A stretch of 11,411 bases of DNA, taken from contig CBFGWV010000157.1 of assembly GCA_965652545.1 (NCBI GenBank), positions 1-11,411 on the forward strand, written 5' to 3'. A program made the translations under genes and the position numbers. This document shows, piece by piece, positions 1 through 6,508 of the stretch; within the stretch, counting starts at the first letter, position 1; every line of letters begins with the position of its first letter. The notes below the pieces were generated by a model. That model was not told the origin of the DNA, searched no databases, and saw only the letters and a list, made by a program, of their open reading frames with translations. The DNA is from CBFGWV01 sp965652545. Its GTDB lineage: Bacteria > Pseudomonadota > Gammaproteobacteria > Competibacterales > Competibacteraceae.

Positions 1-1372
1 GGTCTGACGACAGGTTCCACGCCCCCCACATTCCGACGGCACACAACGGCAGAAACCCGGCGAACACCCAGAAGCCCACCGTCCGCGCCGTATCTTGCGA
101 CATGGCCTCGCCGAAGCCCAGCCCGTTGGCGATCAACCCGGCCACCGCGGCGCCTATGGCGTAGCCGAGGATCTGCATGGTCGGCACCGCCCCGGAGGCG
201 CGTTCGCGGTCGTCCTCGGGCACACGGTCGACGATGCGCCGGATGATGAAGCCCCAGGATGCGCCGAATCCGCCACCTTGGAGGATTGCGGCAGCCGCAA
301 CCAGCCCCAGCGGCCCGCTGGGCATGAACACGGCAAAGCCCAGTATGCCGGTCACGATGGCTATGGCACCGCCACGGATGAGCACGGGCTCCAGGTGTGC
401 GCCGGCGCGGGCGGTGAGGATGGCGACGACGGACCAGGCGACGGACTCCATTGCGAGAATGGTGGCGAAGACCGACGGTGGGCTGTTGAAGAGGGCGGTC
501 ATGATCAGCGGCCCATAGACGAACAGCGACACGGTGGAGATCGACAACACCAGCACCATGATGATGCCCGGCGCCCAGGGCTTGCCGGGGCTCAGGGGGT
601 GGCGCGGAAACAGCCGATCCTCGCGCCGGCTGTCCTGGCGCAAGGCGATGGCGAGGACGGCGGTGCCGATGGCGATCAGCCCGATACCGACGGCGACCGA
701 CTGCTGCACGCCGGCCAGAAGCACGGCCATGACGCCGACCACGATCAGCCCCAGCACGGTCCATGGGACACTGGCAGCGATACCGTCCGCCGGGCGTTGC
801 TTTGGCAGCACGAATGGAATCACCAGCGCCAGCACGGCCGCCTGCGCGGCGAAGGCCCAGAATGCACCGCGCCATAACCCGCTGCCGGCGAACAGCGCGC
901 CCACGGCGGGGCCGGCCATGGCCGATACCCCCCACACGGCCGACATGATGCCGATCACCCGTGGCCAGCGGTCGGCGGGGAACAAGCTGGTCACGCCGAC
1001 ATAGGCCAGAGCCATCATCCAGCCGCCGCCCAGGCCTTGCAGGAGCCGGCCGCCGAGCAAGACGACCATGTCCGGTGCGATGGCGCTGATCACGCATCCG
1101 CCGCCGTAGACCAGGCTGGCCAGCACCATGGCACGGTTGAGGCCGAAACGCAGGGCCAGCAGGCCGGTGGCCGCACCGGCGACGATGGAGCCGAGTTCAT
1201 ACAAGGCGATGGCCCAGTACACCAGTGGCGCGCCACCGATGTCGGCGACGGCGGCAGGCATCACGGTGGCGGTCATCAGCGAGTCCCCGGCGTGCAGCCA
1301 GACGCCGAAGCACAGAGCGAGGGTTTGAATCCAACCGGGCGCCGGTTGCAGGGTGGAGGCGGTGGCCGACAT
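1..1372 (-). CDS. MFS transporter, drug-efflux-like (3' end beyond window)
   Basis: The minus-strand frame opens with ATG at 1372 and stays open for 457 codons to the left edge, so the C-terminus is missing. The product is very hydrophobic, with many predicted membrane helices. The N-terminal stretch (WIQTLALCFGVWLHAGDSLM, then TATVMPAAVADIGG) resembles helix 1 of the EmrB/QacA-type drug:proton antiporters. Next comes a degenerate motif A region (GLLALRFGLNR in place of GxLADRxGRR), then GRLLQGLGGGWMMAL and VWGVSAMAGPAVGALF, which match MFS helices 4 and 5. A ribosome binding site AAAAGGA sits 8 bases before the ATG. The gene is divergent from the SufR-like regulator at 1469 across a 96-bp AT-rich promoter with inverted repeats, so that regulator probably controls it. 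The length already seen suggests 12 to 14 helices. MFS membership is secure; the substrate cannot be told, and drug or metabolite efflux is a family-based guess. Confidence 0.88.
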   Translation of the reverse strand, partial: MSATASTLQPAPGWIQTLALCFGVWLHAGDSLMTATVMPAAVADIGGAPLVYWAIALYELGSIVAGAATGLLALRFGLNRAMVLASLVYGGGCVISAIAPDMVVLLGGRLLQGLGGGWMMALAYVGVTSLFPADRWPRVIGIMSAVWGVSAMAGPAVGALFAGSGLWRGAFWAFAAQAAVLALVIPFVLPKQRPADGIAASVPWTVLGLIVVGVMAVLLAGVQQSVAVGIGLIAIGTAVLAIALRQDSRREDRLFPRHPLSPGKPWAPGIIMVLVLSISTVSLFVYGPLIMTALFNSPPSVFATILAMESVAWSVVAILTARAGAHLEPVLIRGGAIAIVTGILGFAVFMPSGPLGLVAAAAILQGGGFGASWGFIIRRIVDRVPEDDRERASGAVPTMQILGYAIGAAVAGLIANGLGFGEAMSQDTARTVGFWVFAGFLPLCAVGMWGAWNLSSD

Positions 1373-1399
1373 GGTGCGGGTCCTTTTGGAAAGCTTTTT

Positions 1400-1441
1400 C
1401 TTGTTTAAAACAAGTCGACTTTTTAAACAAGTTAAAACTTG
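1400..1441. promoter_or_regulatory. Nested inverted-repeat operators between MFS gene and its regulator
   Basis: An AT-rich island (about 1385-1450) in otherwise GC-rich DNA carries several dyads. CTTGTTT-A-AAACAAG at 1400-1414 is a perfect 7-bp inverted repeat. CAAGTT-AA-AACTTG at 1428-1441 is a perfect 6-bp inverted repeat. The 11-mer CTTGTTTAAAA (1400-1410) recurs exactly inverted as TTTTAAACAAG (1421-1431), with a centre-to-centre spacing of 21 bp, about two helical turns. This is the expected form of an operator for a dimeric winged-helix protein. The best candidate is the adjacent regulator, controlling both itself and the MFS gene. The binding is inferred. Confidence 0.6.
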
Positions 1442-1468
1442 CTAAATTGACACCCGTCATACGTCTGG

Positions 1469-2110
1469 ATGCTTCCCATGACCGTTGCCGCCGACCGGCT
1501 GTTGTTCCTGATCAAGCGCCGTGGCCCGAGCACGGCGGCGGATCTGGCCGCCGCGCTGGAGGTCTCTCCACAATCCGTGCGCGAACAACTGGCCGGGTTG
1601 CTGGAGCAAGCGCTGGTGAGTTTCGAGGACGTGGCCACGGGCCGCGGCAGGCCGCGGCGCCACTGGGCACTGACCGAGGCCGCACAAGGGCGGTTCCCCG
1701 ATACCCACGCTGAACTGACGGTCGATTTGATCGGCCTGATCCGCGATCAACTGGGGGAGGCGGCGCTCGACCGTGTGCTGACCCAGCGCGAGCGCCGCGG
1801 GCTTGCCCATTACCAGAACCATCTGGCCGGTATCCCCGACCTTGCCGGCCGCGTGCGCAAGCTGGCCGAGCTGCGCAGTGTCGAGGGCTACATGGCCGAA
1901 GCGGTACCGACGGACGATGGGGACGGCTGGCTGTTGATCGAGCACCACTGCCCCATTTGCGCCGCGGCACGCGTGTGCCAGGGCTTCTGCCGCGCCGAGC
2001 TGGAGGTCTTCCGCACGGTGCTGGGTCCCAACGCCACGGTCAGCCGCAGCGAGCACCTGCTCGCCGGCGGTCGGCGCTGCGTGTATCGGGTGCAGCCGGT
2101 GGATTCGTAG
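1469..2110 (+). CDS. SufR/DeoR-like winged-helix regulator with cysteine-rich C-terminus
   Basis: A 213-residue protein. Residues about 8-70 form a winged helix-turn-helix (LLFLIKRRGPSTAADLAAAL, then VSPQSVREQLAGLLEQALVS), followed by the wing and linker GRGRPRRHWALTEAAQGRFP and the helix HAELTVDLI. This layout is typical of SufR-like members of the ArsR/DeoR superfamily. The C-terminal domain has HHCPICAAARVCQGFCRAELEVF (C161, C164, C170, C174) and RRCVYRV (C204). C161-x12-C174 and C204 fall close to the iron-sulfur cysteine spacing I recall for SufR, but the third SufR cysteine position is not a cysteine here (LGPNATV). The gene is divergent from the MFS transporter and likely represses it through the dyads at 1400-1441. 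Start: ATG 1469; ATG 1478 (codon 4) is an equally plausible start and neither has a strong Shine-Dalgarno. The family call is strong. Iron-sulfur binding is inferred, and this need not be the true Suf regulator, as no suf genes are nearby. Confidence 0.8.
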   Translation: MLPMTVAADRLLFLIKRRGPSTAADLAAALEVSPQSVREQLAGLLEQALVSFEDVATGRGRPRRHWALTEAAQGRFPDTHAELTVDLIGLIRDQLGEAALDRVLTQRERRGLAHYQNHLAGIPDLAGRVRKLAELRSVEGYMAEAVPTDDGDGWLLIEHHCPICAAARVCQGFCRAELEVFRTVLGPNATVSRSEHLLAGGRRCVYRVQPVDS

Positions 2111-2230
2111 GCGGCTGCACGCAGAAGCGATACGGCAACGCATGTCGTCTAAACTTGGCTCAACGTGGGGATGCCAGGGGAGAGCGTCACGTGGGGACGG
2201 AAGGGCGAAACGCCCGGCTGGGGGACGGCG

Positions 2231-2668
2231 GTGGCACATGACCTGCACCAGCCCGATACCACACCGGCGCCGCGGCGTAGACGACCGCAAGTGAAAATCC
2301 GCCGCGCGGTACCGTATTACAAGGTGGCCGATCTCGAGGCCAGCGTTCGTTGGTATTGCGGCTCCCTGGGCTATGTCGTGCTTGAGAGCGTGTCCGACCA
2401 GGGCGAGGTCTACTGGGCCATGCTCGGCAATGGCGCGCACCGCGTCATGCTCTCGTCGCGGCCCATCCATGGCTACGAATCCCTCACGTGGTTGTATGTC
2501 GACGATGTCGATGCAGTGCACCGCGAACTCACGGCGGCCGGCTTCCAGTCACTGACGCCACCGACCAATCAGGTCCACCGCAACCGCGAGTTCCTGATCA
2601 CCGACCCGGCGGGCAACGTCTACGTGCTGGCCCACCCGCTGCCACCGGCCGCGGCCGCCAACGGCTAA
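2231..2668 (+). CDS. VOC-superfamily protein (glyoxalase/bleomycin-resistance fold)
   Basis: A small single-domain VOC protein. The core runs from VKIRRAVPYYKVADLEASVR through WLYVDDVDAVHRELTAAGF to the closing strand REFLITDPAGNVYVLAHP, which is the usual paired beta-alpha-beta-beta-beta arrangement. The first strand reads VPYYKV, without the His ligand of metal-dependent glyoxalase I, so the protein is more like the binding or bleomycin-resistance type than an active glyoxalase. That is inference. The start is uncertain. GTG 2231 is chosen because GGGGGA lies 5 bases upstream (145 aa). GTG 2291 begins right at the conserved domain (125 aa) but has no clear ribosome binding site. GTG 2165 is the longest option. 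The gene ends 4 bp before the convergent AraC gene. It is co-directional with the SufR-like gene but 120 bp or more away, so linkage is weak. Ligand unknown. Confidence 0.75.
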   Translation: MAHDLHQPDTTPAPRRRRPQVKIRRAVPYYKVADLEASVRWYCGSLGYVVLESVSDQGEVYWAMLGNGAHRVMLSSRPIHGYESLTWLYVDDVDAVHRELTAAGFQSLTPPTNQVHRNREFLITDPAGNVYVLAHPLPPAAAANG

Positions 2669-2672
2669 CGAC

Positions 2673-3446
2673 TCAGTTTCTGTCCTCCTGGGCGTCCAGC
2701 CCGGCCAGGGAGACCCCCATCCAGCGCCGGAACAAACGGTTGAGCGCCACGGCGTCGGCGTAGCCCAGGGCCGCGGCGATCGCCTCCACCGGCTGCCGGC
2801 CGGCGCGCAGCGCCAGGGCCCGATCGACCAGGGACAGGCTCCACCAGTCCCGCGGCGAGAGACCGGTTTCGCGGACAAAGCCGCGTTCCAGCGTGCGCAT
2901 CGAGCAGCCCAGGCCGGCGGCCAGGTCGGCCAGGCGCAAATCGCCGGCGCCGGCGTGGGCCAAGCGCTTGGCCGCCTGCCGTAAAGTCGCGTCCTCCGGC
3001 CAGCGCCGGGCGCCTTGTCGGTGCTCGGCCGTCGCGATGAGATGGACTATCACCTGCGCCATGGCCTGCCCGATGGCCGGGTCGGCCGGCGGGCGCTCGG
3101 CAAGATGGTCGATGAGCGATACCAGTGCAGCCGGCAGGACGAGCTGGGCCGGGCGGCACAACGACGGCGGCCGCAAGGCCGTGTCCAGATACAGGTTGCG
3201 CATGGCCCGTGGACGCTGGCCTAGGACGCGGTGCGCGGTACCGGCCGGAAGCCACAGCCCGGCATCGGGCGGGATCGTCCACACCCGGCCCTCTACATCC
3301 ACCGGCAGGATCAACCGGCCGCTGAAGAGCAGTTGGTCGACCGTGTGGTGATGCCGCCCGGGCGCGCCCAGGCGGAAAACCCGCCGCTCGGCGGCGAGTC
3401 TCCAGTCGGGCAGGTCGATGGGAACGTGCGGTGCGTGCGTGGCCAT
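2673..3446 (-). CDS. AraC-family transcriptional regulator
   Basis: A 257-residue protein with the standard AraC plan. The N-terminal cupin-like sensing domain (about residues 20-85) includes GRHHHTVDQLLFSGRL and the strand-turn WLPAGTAHRV. The C-terminal double helix-turn-helix covers about 155-250, with LRLADLAAGLGCSMRTLERG as the first motif and VEAIAAALGYADAVALNRLF as the second. The usual ending of the domain (G-x-S/T-P-xx-Y/F-R) is altered here to GVSLAGLDAQ, which may still fold normally. The start ATG 3446 is preceded by GAGGA about 8 bases upstream. The gene is divergent from the TauE-like exporter at 3581 and converges on the VOC gene with a 4-bp gap. Regulation of the exporter is the natural inference from position; the ligand is unknown. 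Family confidence is high. Confidence 0.88.
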   Translation of the reverse strand: MATHAPHVPIDLPDWRLAAERRVFRLGAPGRHHHTVDQLLFSGRLILPVDVEGRVWTIPPDAGLWLPAGTAHRVLGQRPRAMRNLYLDTALRPPSLCRPAQLVLPAALVSLIDHLAERPPADPAIGQAMAQVIVHLIATAEHRQGARRWPEDATLRQAAKRLAHAGAGDLRLADLAAGLGCSMRTLERGFVRETGLSPRDWWSLSLVDRALALRAGRQPVEAIAAALGYADAVALNRLFRRWMGVSLAGLDAQEDRN

Positions 3447-3485
3447 GGTCGTGTCCTCGTCCCTCGGCGACTGTACCGCAGCGCT

Positions 3486-3546
3486 GTCGCATCCGGTCGC
3501 CGGCCGTGGTGAAACGGCACTGGTGCGGTGCGGATGCCGATGCGAC
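3486..3546. promoter_or_regulatory. Inverted repeats between AraC gene and TauE-like exporter
   Basis: GTCGCATC (3486-3493) is repeated inverted as GATGCGAC (3539-3546), and the overlapping GCATCCG (3489-3495) is repeated inverted as CGGATGC (3531-3537). They lie in the 134-bp divergent promoter region. They may be half-sites for the AraC-family protein, but the DNA is GC-rich and the spacing is long, so chance is possible. Confidence 0.25.
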
Positions 3547-3580
3547 CGTGAGCCCGGTTCGGAAGGCTTGGGGGGTGCGC

Positions 3581-4333
3581 ATGACGATGGGCGAGGTGGC
3601 GATGCTGTGGCTGGCGGGGCTCGCCGGCGGTGCGGTCAACGGCATCGTAGGGGGCGGCACGGTGTTCACGGTGCCGGCGCTGTTGGCCGCCGGCGTGCCC
3701 CCGCTGGCCACGGTGGCGACCAACCTGCTGGCGATCTGGCCCGGGCACGGCGCGGCGGCCTGGGCCGACCGCCGGCGTATCGCGTTTGCCGCCACGGCAC
3801 CGGCAACGCTCTTGGCGGTTATGGGCGGTGTTGCCGGCGCGGTGTGGGTCAGCCATGTCGGCTCCACCGGGTTGTCGCTCTGGATCGGTCCGCTGCTGTG
3901 GCTGGCGACGGCGATTTTTGCGTTCCGCAGGGCGCTGTCGGGATGGATCGTCCGTTTGGCGCGGCGACGGGGGCCGGCGCTGGCGGTCCAGGGGTTGACG
4001 GCCTTGTACGGCGGGGCCTTTGGAGCGGGCTTGGGCATTCTCTATTACGCGCTGGCGCCTGCCCTGGGCGCCGGTACTGACGTGCGCGCTCTCAATGCAT
4101 TGAAGAACCTGCTGGCCGCCGCGGCCACCGCTGGGGCCGTAGCGGTGTATGCGGTGGTCGGCGTCGTCGCTTGGCCGCAGGCGGTATCGGTGTGGCTGGG
4201 TGCCCTGGCCGGTGGGTTCGTCGGCGCTCGTCTGGCCGGACGGTTGCCGCGTTCGCTGTTGTCGGCGCTGGTCATCGCCGTAGGACTTGCCGCGGGCCTG
4301 CGCGAAATGCTGCGCTCAGGTTTGATCGGGTAA
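3581..4333 (+). CDS. TauE/SafE-family membrane exporter (sulfite exporter-like permease)
   Basis: A 250-residue integral membrane protein with about 8 hydrophobic helices. The first half begins with the family signature GLAGGAVNGIVGGGTVFTVP and continues with VATNLLAIWPG. The second half repeats the pattern with LYGGAFGAGLGILYYAL, then LNALKNLLAAAAT and GALAGGFVGARLAGRLP, as expected of the two-repeat TauE/SafE fold (DUF81). Members export small sulfur-containing or organic anions, or have no known substrate; the substrate here cannot be told. Start ATG 3581 is chosen with a G-run (3570-3576) as a possible ribosome binding site. GTG 3575 (GGAAGG 8 bases upstream) and ATG 3587 are in-frame alternatives; the open frame also extends upstream to 3431, but that part is not membrane-like. 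Divergent from the AraC regulator and convergent with the acetyltransferase gene. Confidence 0.87.
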   Translation: MTMGEVAMLWLAGLAGGAVNGIVGGGTVFTVPALLAAGVPPLATVATNLLAIWPGHGAAAWADRRRIAFAATAPATLLAVMGGVAGAVWVSHVGSTGLSLWIGPLLWLATAIFAFRRALSGWIVRLARRRGPALAVQGLTALYGGAFGAGLGILYYALAPALGAGTDVRALNALKNLLAAAATAGAVAVYAVVGVVAWPQAVSVWLGALAGGFVGARLAGRLPRSLLSALVIAVGLAAGLREMLRSGLIG

Positions 4334-4377
4334 GTGCGTGGTCTGCCCGAGGCTGCGCAGCGCAGTCCCGGTGCCGG

Positions 4378-4857
4378 CTACAGCTTTTTCTGCCAGAACA
4401 TCGCCCGGCCGAGTTTGGGATCGAGTTCGTAGCCGGCGAAGCCGAATCGCCGATACGCGGCCTGGGCGGTGGTGTTGCCCTCGAGCACCTCAAGCGTGAG
4501 CTTGCAGCAGCCGCGAGCCCGGGCGGCGGCTTCGACGCCTTCGAGCAAGCGCAGGGACAGGCCGTGGCCACGGTAGGCGGGGGCGACCACCAAGTCGTGG
4601 ATGTTGATCAACGGGGCGCACTCGAAGCTGGAAAACCCTTCGAAGCACAAGGCGAGCGCGGCCGGTTTGTCGTCATCCATCACCAACACCGCCAGGGCAT
4701 GTGGGCGCTGCTGCAAGGCCGGAATCAACCCCTCGTGCACGCGCGGCGGCAACGGGGTGCCGGCACCCATGGGGTCGCGGGAATAGGTATCCAGCAAGTC
4801 GAGGATGGCGGCGGCGTGCGCCGGGTTGTGAAAGTCGGCTTCGATGGTCACGAACAC
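4378..4857 (-). CDS. GNAT-family N-acetyltransferase
   Basis: A 159-residue protein of ordinary GNAT length. The acetyl-CoA-binding motif A is clear at residues 88-102: DLVVAPAYRGHGLSLRLL, with the R/Q-x-x-G-x-G/A core as R96-G97-H98-G99. Motif B follows as LEVLEGNTTAQAAYRRFGF (122-140), with the conserved Asn128 and the Y-x-x-F-G-F end. Start is GTG 4857, fixed by AGGAG 7 bases upstream. The gene lies 95 bp downstream of ybgE on the same strand, so read-through from the cytochrome bd operon is possible, though it has its own strong ribosome binding site. The acceptor substrate (protein, amine or antibiotic) cannot be deduced. Convergent with the TauE-like gene, 44 bp away. Confidence 0.9.
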   Translation of the reverse strand: MFVTIEADFHNPAHAAAILDLLDTYSRDPMGAGTPLPPRVHEGLIPALQQRPHALAVLVMDDDKPAALALCFEGFSSFECAPLINIHDLVVAPAYRGHGLSLRLLEGVEAAARARGCCKLTLEVLEGNTTAQAAYRRFGFAGYELDPKLGRAMFWQKKL

Positions 4858-4952
4858 GACCGGGCTCCTGTCGATGAAGGGTGGCCATTATTCCTGCCCC
4901 ACATCGAAAACGCCCGGACCAATTGTCGGCGAGCCGCCGGACCGTTCCCCCG

Positions 4953-5231
4953 TCAGCCGGAGTACAACCGCAAGGCGCCCAATACCAGCGCAAGTGCCAT
5001 GGCGCCACGGCCGAGCAGGAGTCTGCCTGGCCGGTTGCGCGGGACGAAACCCACTCCTCGAACGAAGCCGGCACTGACCGCCCACATCACCAGCATCATG
5101 CCCAGGTGATCGGCCCGTCCATCCGCCCCGGTCAGTGCGTGCGGGTAGACGGTGAGCACCCCGACGATCAGGATGGCCGCACTCAGCGCCAAAGGCGCCG
5201 GCGGCGTGTGTTCAAGCGTTGTCGGTGTCAT
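4953..5231 (-). CDS. ybgE: Cyd operon protein YbgE
   Basis: A 92-residue membrane protein with two or three hydrophobic segments (about residues 14-30, 43-60 and 73-90). The stretch HLGMMLVMWAVSAGFVRGVG followed by FVPRN matches the conserved core of E. coli YbgE (LLMWAVCAGVIHGVGFRPQ, from memory), and the length fits. YbgE is encoded with cydABX in many gammaproteobacteria; its biochemical role is not firmly established, and an accessory role in bd oxidase function is assumed. The start ATG 5231 has AGGGG 7 bases upstream and lies inside the last codons of cydX (20-base overlap), pointing to translational coupling. It is the last clear member of the operon. Confidence 0.88.
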   Translation of the reverse strand: MTPTTLEHTPPAPLALSAAILIVGVLTVYPHALTGADGRADHLGMMLVMWAVSAGFVRGVGFVPRNRPGRLLLGRGAMALALVLGALRLYSG

Positions 5232-5337
5232 GTATCAACCCCTGTCGTCGCGCCTCTTCATGCTCGCCCCACATGGCATTGAGGATGGCCAGCAGCACGG
5301 CAAAGCCGATACCCAGGGCCCAGGCGAAATACCACAT
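5212..5337 (-). CDS. cydX: Cytochrome bd-I oxidase small subunit CydX (YbgT)
   Basis: A 41-residue single-helix protein. It reads MWYFAWALGIGFAVLLAILN, then AMWGEHEEA and a charged tail ending DTDNA. This is the CydX signature: an N-terminal MWYF(A/S)W start, one transmembrane helix and a glutamate-containing segment after it. CydX is a structural subunit of bd-type oxidase in E. coli and is needed for stable heme binding and activity. ATG 5337 is preceded by AGGAG 8 bases upstream, and the gene begins 18 bp after the cydB stop codon. Its 3' end overlaps ybgE. Position and sequence both support the call. Confidence 0.95.
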   Translation of the reverse strand: MWYFAWALGIGFAVLLAILNAMWGEHEEARRQGLIHDTDNA

Positions 5338-5355
5338 GGTGTGTGCTCCTATCGG

Positions 5356-6498
5356 TCAGTACGCCGAGTGTTCGTTCTCGCGGATGTAGTCCGCCGTGAC
5401 TTTTCCGGCCATCACCTTGTAGGCCCAGCTCGTGTAGACCACGATCATCGGCATGAACAGCAGCGTGGCCCAGAACATGATGGTCAGCGTCAGATGGCTG
5501 GACACACCGTCCCACACGGTCAAGCTGTGGCCGGGGTCGGTGGACGAGGGCATGACGAAGGGGAACATCGACACGCCTGCGGTGCCGATGATGCCGGTCA
5601 TGCTCAGTGCCGAGGCGACGAAGGCCGCCAATGTGCGTCCGCGCCGCAGGAACCACAAGGCGGTGGCGATACTGGCGTAGGCCAGCAGCGGTACCAGCAC
5701 AGTCAGCGGCTGATGCCCGTAGTTGGCCAGCCAAGCGCCGGTCTGACGGGCGACGGTTTTGGCCAGGGGGTTGGCCGCTGCCGAGGGGTCGGTCACCGAG
5801 GTGATGGCGTAACCCGGCACGCCCATGGCCAACCACAGGCCGGCCAGCGAGAACGCAAGCAGCGTGATCGCGCCGGTGATCTGGGCGGTCTTTACCGTGC
5901 GCAGGTGGATGTCACCGACAGTGCGGTGCGCCAGGTAGATGGCACCATGGGTGGTGATCATCGCGCTGGCAACCACACCGCAGAGCAGGGCGAAGGGATT
6001 GAGCAGCCCCCAGAACGACCCGGTGTAATACGACACGAGGTTATTGTCGAAGTGGAACGGCACGCCTTGCAGCAGGTTGCCGAAAGCCACGCCGAAGATC
6101 AGCGGTGGCACTGCGCCGCCGATGAACAGCCCCCAATCCCACGTCGTACGCCAGGTAGGGTTGTCGATCTTGCTGCGGTAGTCGAAGCCCACCGGGCGAA
6201 AGAACAAGGCCCACAACACCGCCAGCATGGCCCAGTAAAAGCCCGAGAACGCTGTCGCATACACCAGCGGCCAGGCGGCGAAGATCGCACCGCCGCCGGT
6301 GATGAACCACACTTGATTGCCGTCCCAGTGTGGGCCGACGGTGTTGATGATCACTCGCCGCTCGGTGTCGTTGCGGCCGACGAAGGGCAGCAGGCTGCCC
6401 ACGCCCATGTCGTGCCCGTCCATGATGGCGAAGCCCACCAGGAGCACGCCCACCAGCAGCCACCAGATCAGCTTGAGTGTCGGATAGTCGAGCAGCAT
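5356..6498 (-). CDS. cydB: Cytochrome bd quinol oxidase subunit II (CydB)
   Basis: A 380-residue polytopic membrane protein close to the length of E. coli CydB (379). Conserved stretches include IWWLLVGVLLVGFAIMDGHD, GRNDTERRVIINTVGPHWDG, NQVWFITGGGAIFAAWPLVY, the LFFRPVGFDYRSKI loop, GVAFGNLLQGVPF and FPFVMPSST. Asp30 and Asp59 line up with the E. coli proton-path residues Asp29 and Asp58. CydB pairs with CydA to form the heterodimer that oxidises quinol and reduces oxygen to water in the inner membrane. ATG 6498 is chosen because the E. coli protein starts at the same place (MLLDYPTLK here); the frame is open upstream to 6564, but that overlaps the end of cydA. It starts 10 bp after the cydA stop codon. 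Confidence 0.97.
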   Translation of the reverse strand: MLLDYPTLKLIWWLLVGVLLVGFAIMDGHDMGVGSLLPFVGRNDTERRVIINTVGPHWDGNQVWFITGGGAIFAAWPLVYATAFSGFYWAMLAVLWALFFRPVGFDYRSKIDNPTWRTTWDWGLFIGGAVPPLIFGVAFGNLLQGVPFHFDNNLVSYYTGSFWGLLNPFALLCGVVASAMITTHGAIYLAHRTVGDIHLRTVKTAQITGAITLLAFSLAGLWLAMGVPGYAITSVTDPSAAANPLAKTVARQTGAWLANYGHQPLTVLVPLLAYASIATALWFLRRGRTLAAFVASALSMTGIIGTAGVSMFPFVMPSSTDPGHSLTVWDGVSSHLTLTIMFWATLLFMPMIVVYTSWAYKVMAGKVTADYIRENEHSAY

Positions 6499-6508
6499 GG
6501 TCGTGGCC

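Noticed and set aside
1..1372. Possible frameshift near the start of the MFS gene (ATG frame versus hydrophobic frame).
   Set aside because: Careful reverse complement of 1261-1380 shows that ATG 1372 reads straight into WIQTLALCFGVW with no shift.
1447..1452. Perfect TTGACA -35 hexamer ahead of the SufR-like regulator.
   Set aside because: A matching -10 would fall at or beyond the start codon at 1469, so it does not fit transcription of this gene.
1457..2521. Minus-strand open frame (354 codons) opposite the SufR-like and VOC genes.
   Set aside because: Composition typical of antisense GC-rich DNA; both opposite genes have clear domains.
4352..4370. CTGCGC-A-GCGCAG inverted repeat between the convergent TauE and GNAT genes as terminator.
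   Set aside because: A one-base loop cannot fold as a simple hairpin and there is no T-run.
4171..5109. Plus-strand open frame (312 codons) across the TauE end, GNAT gene and ybgE end.
   Set aside because: Crosses three well-supported genes in other frames and resembles no protein family.
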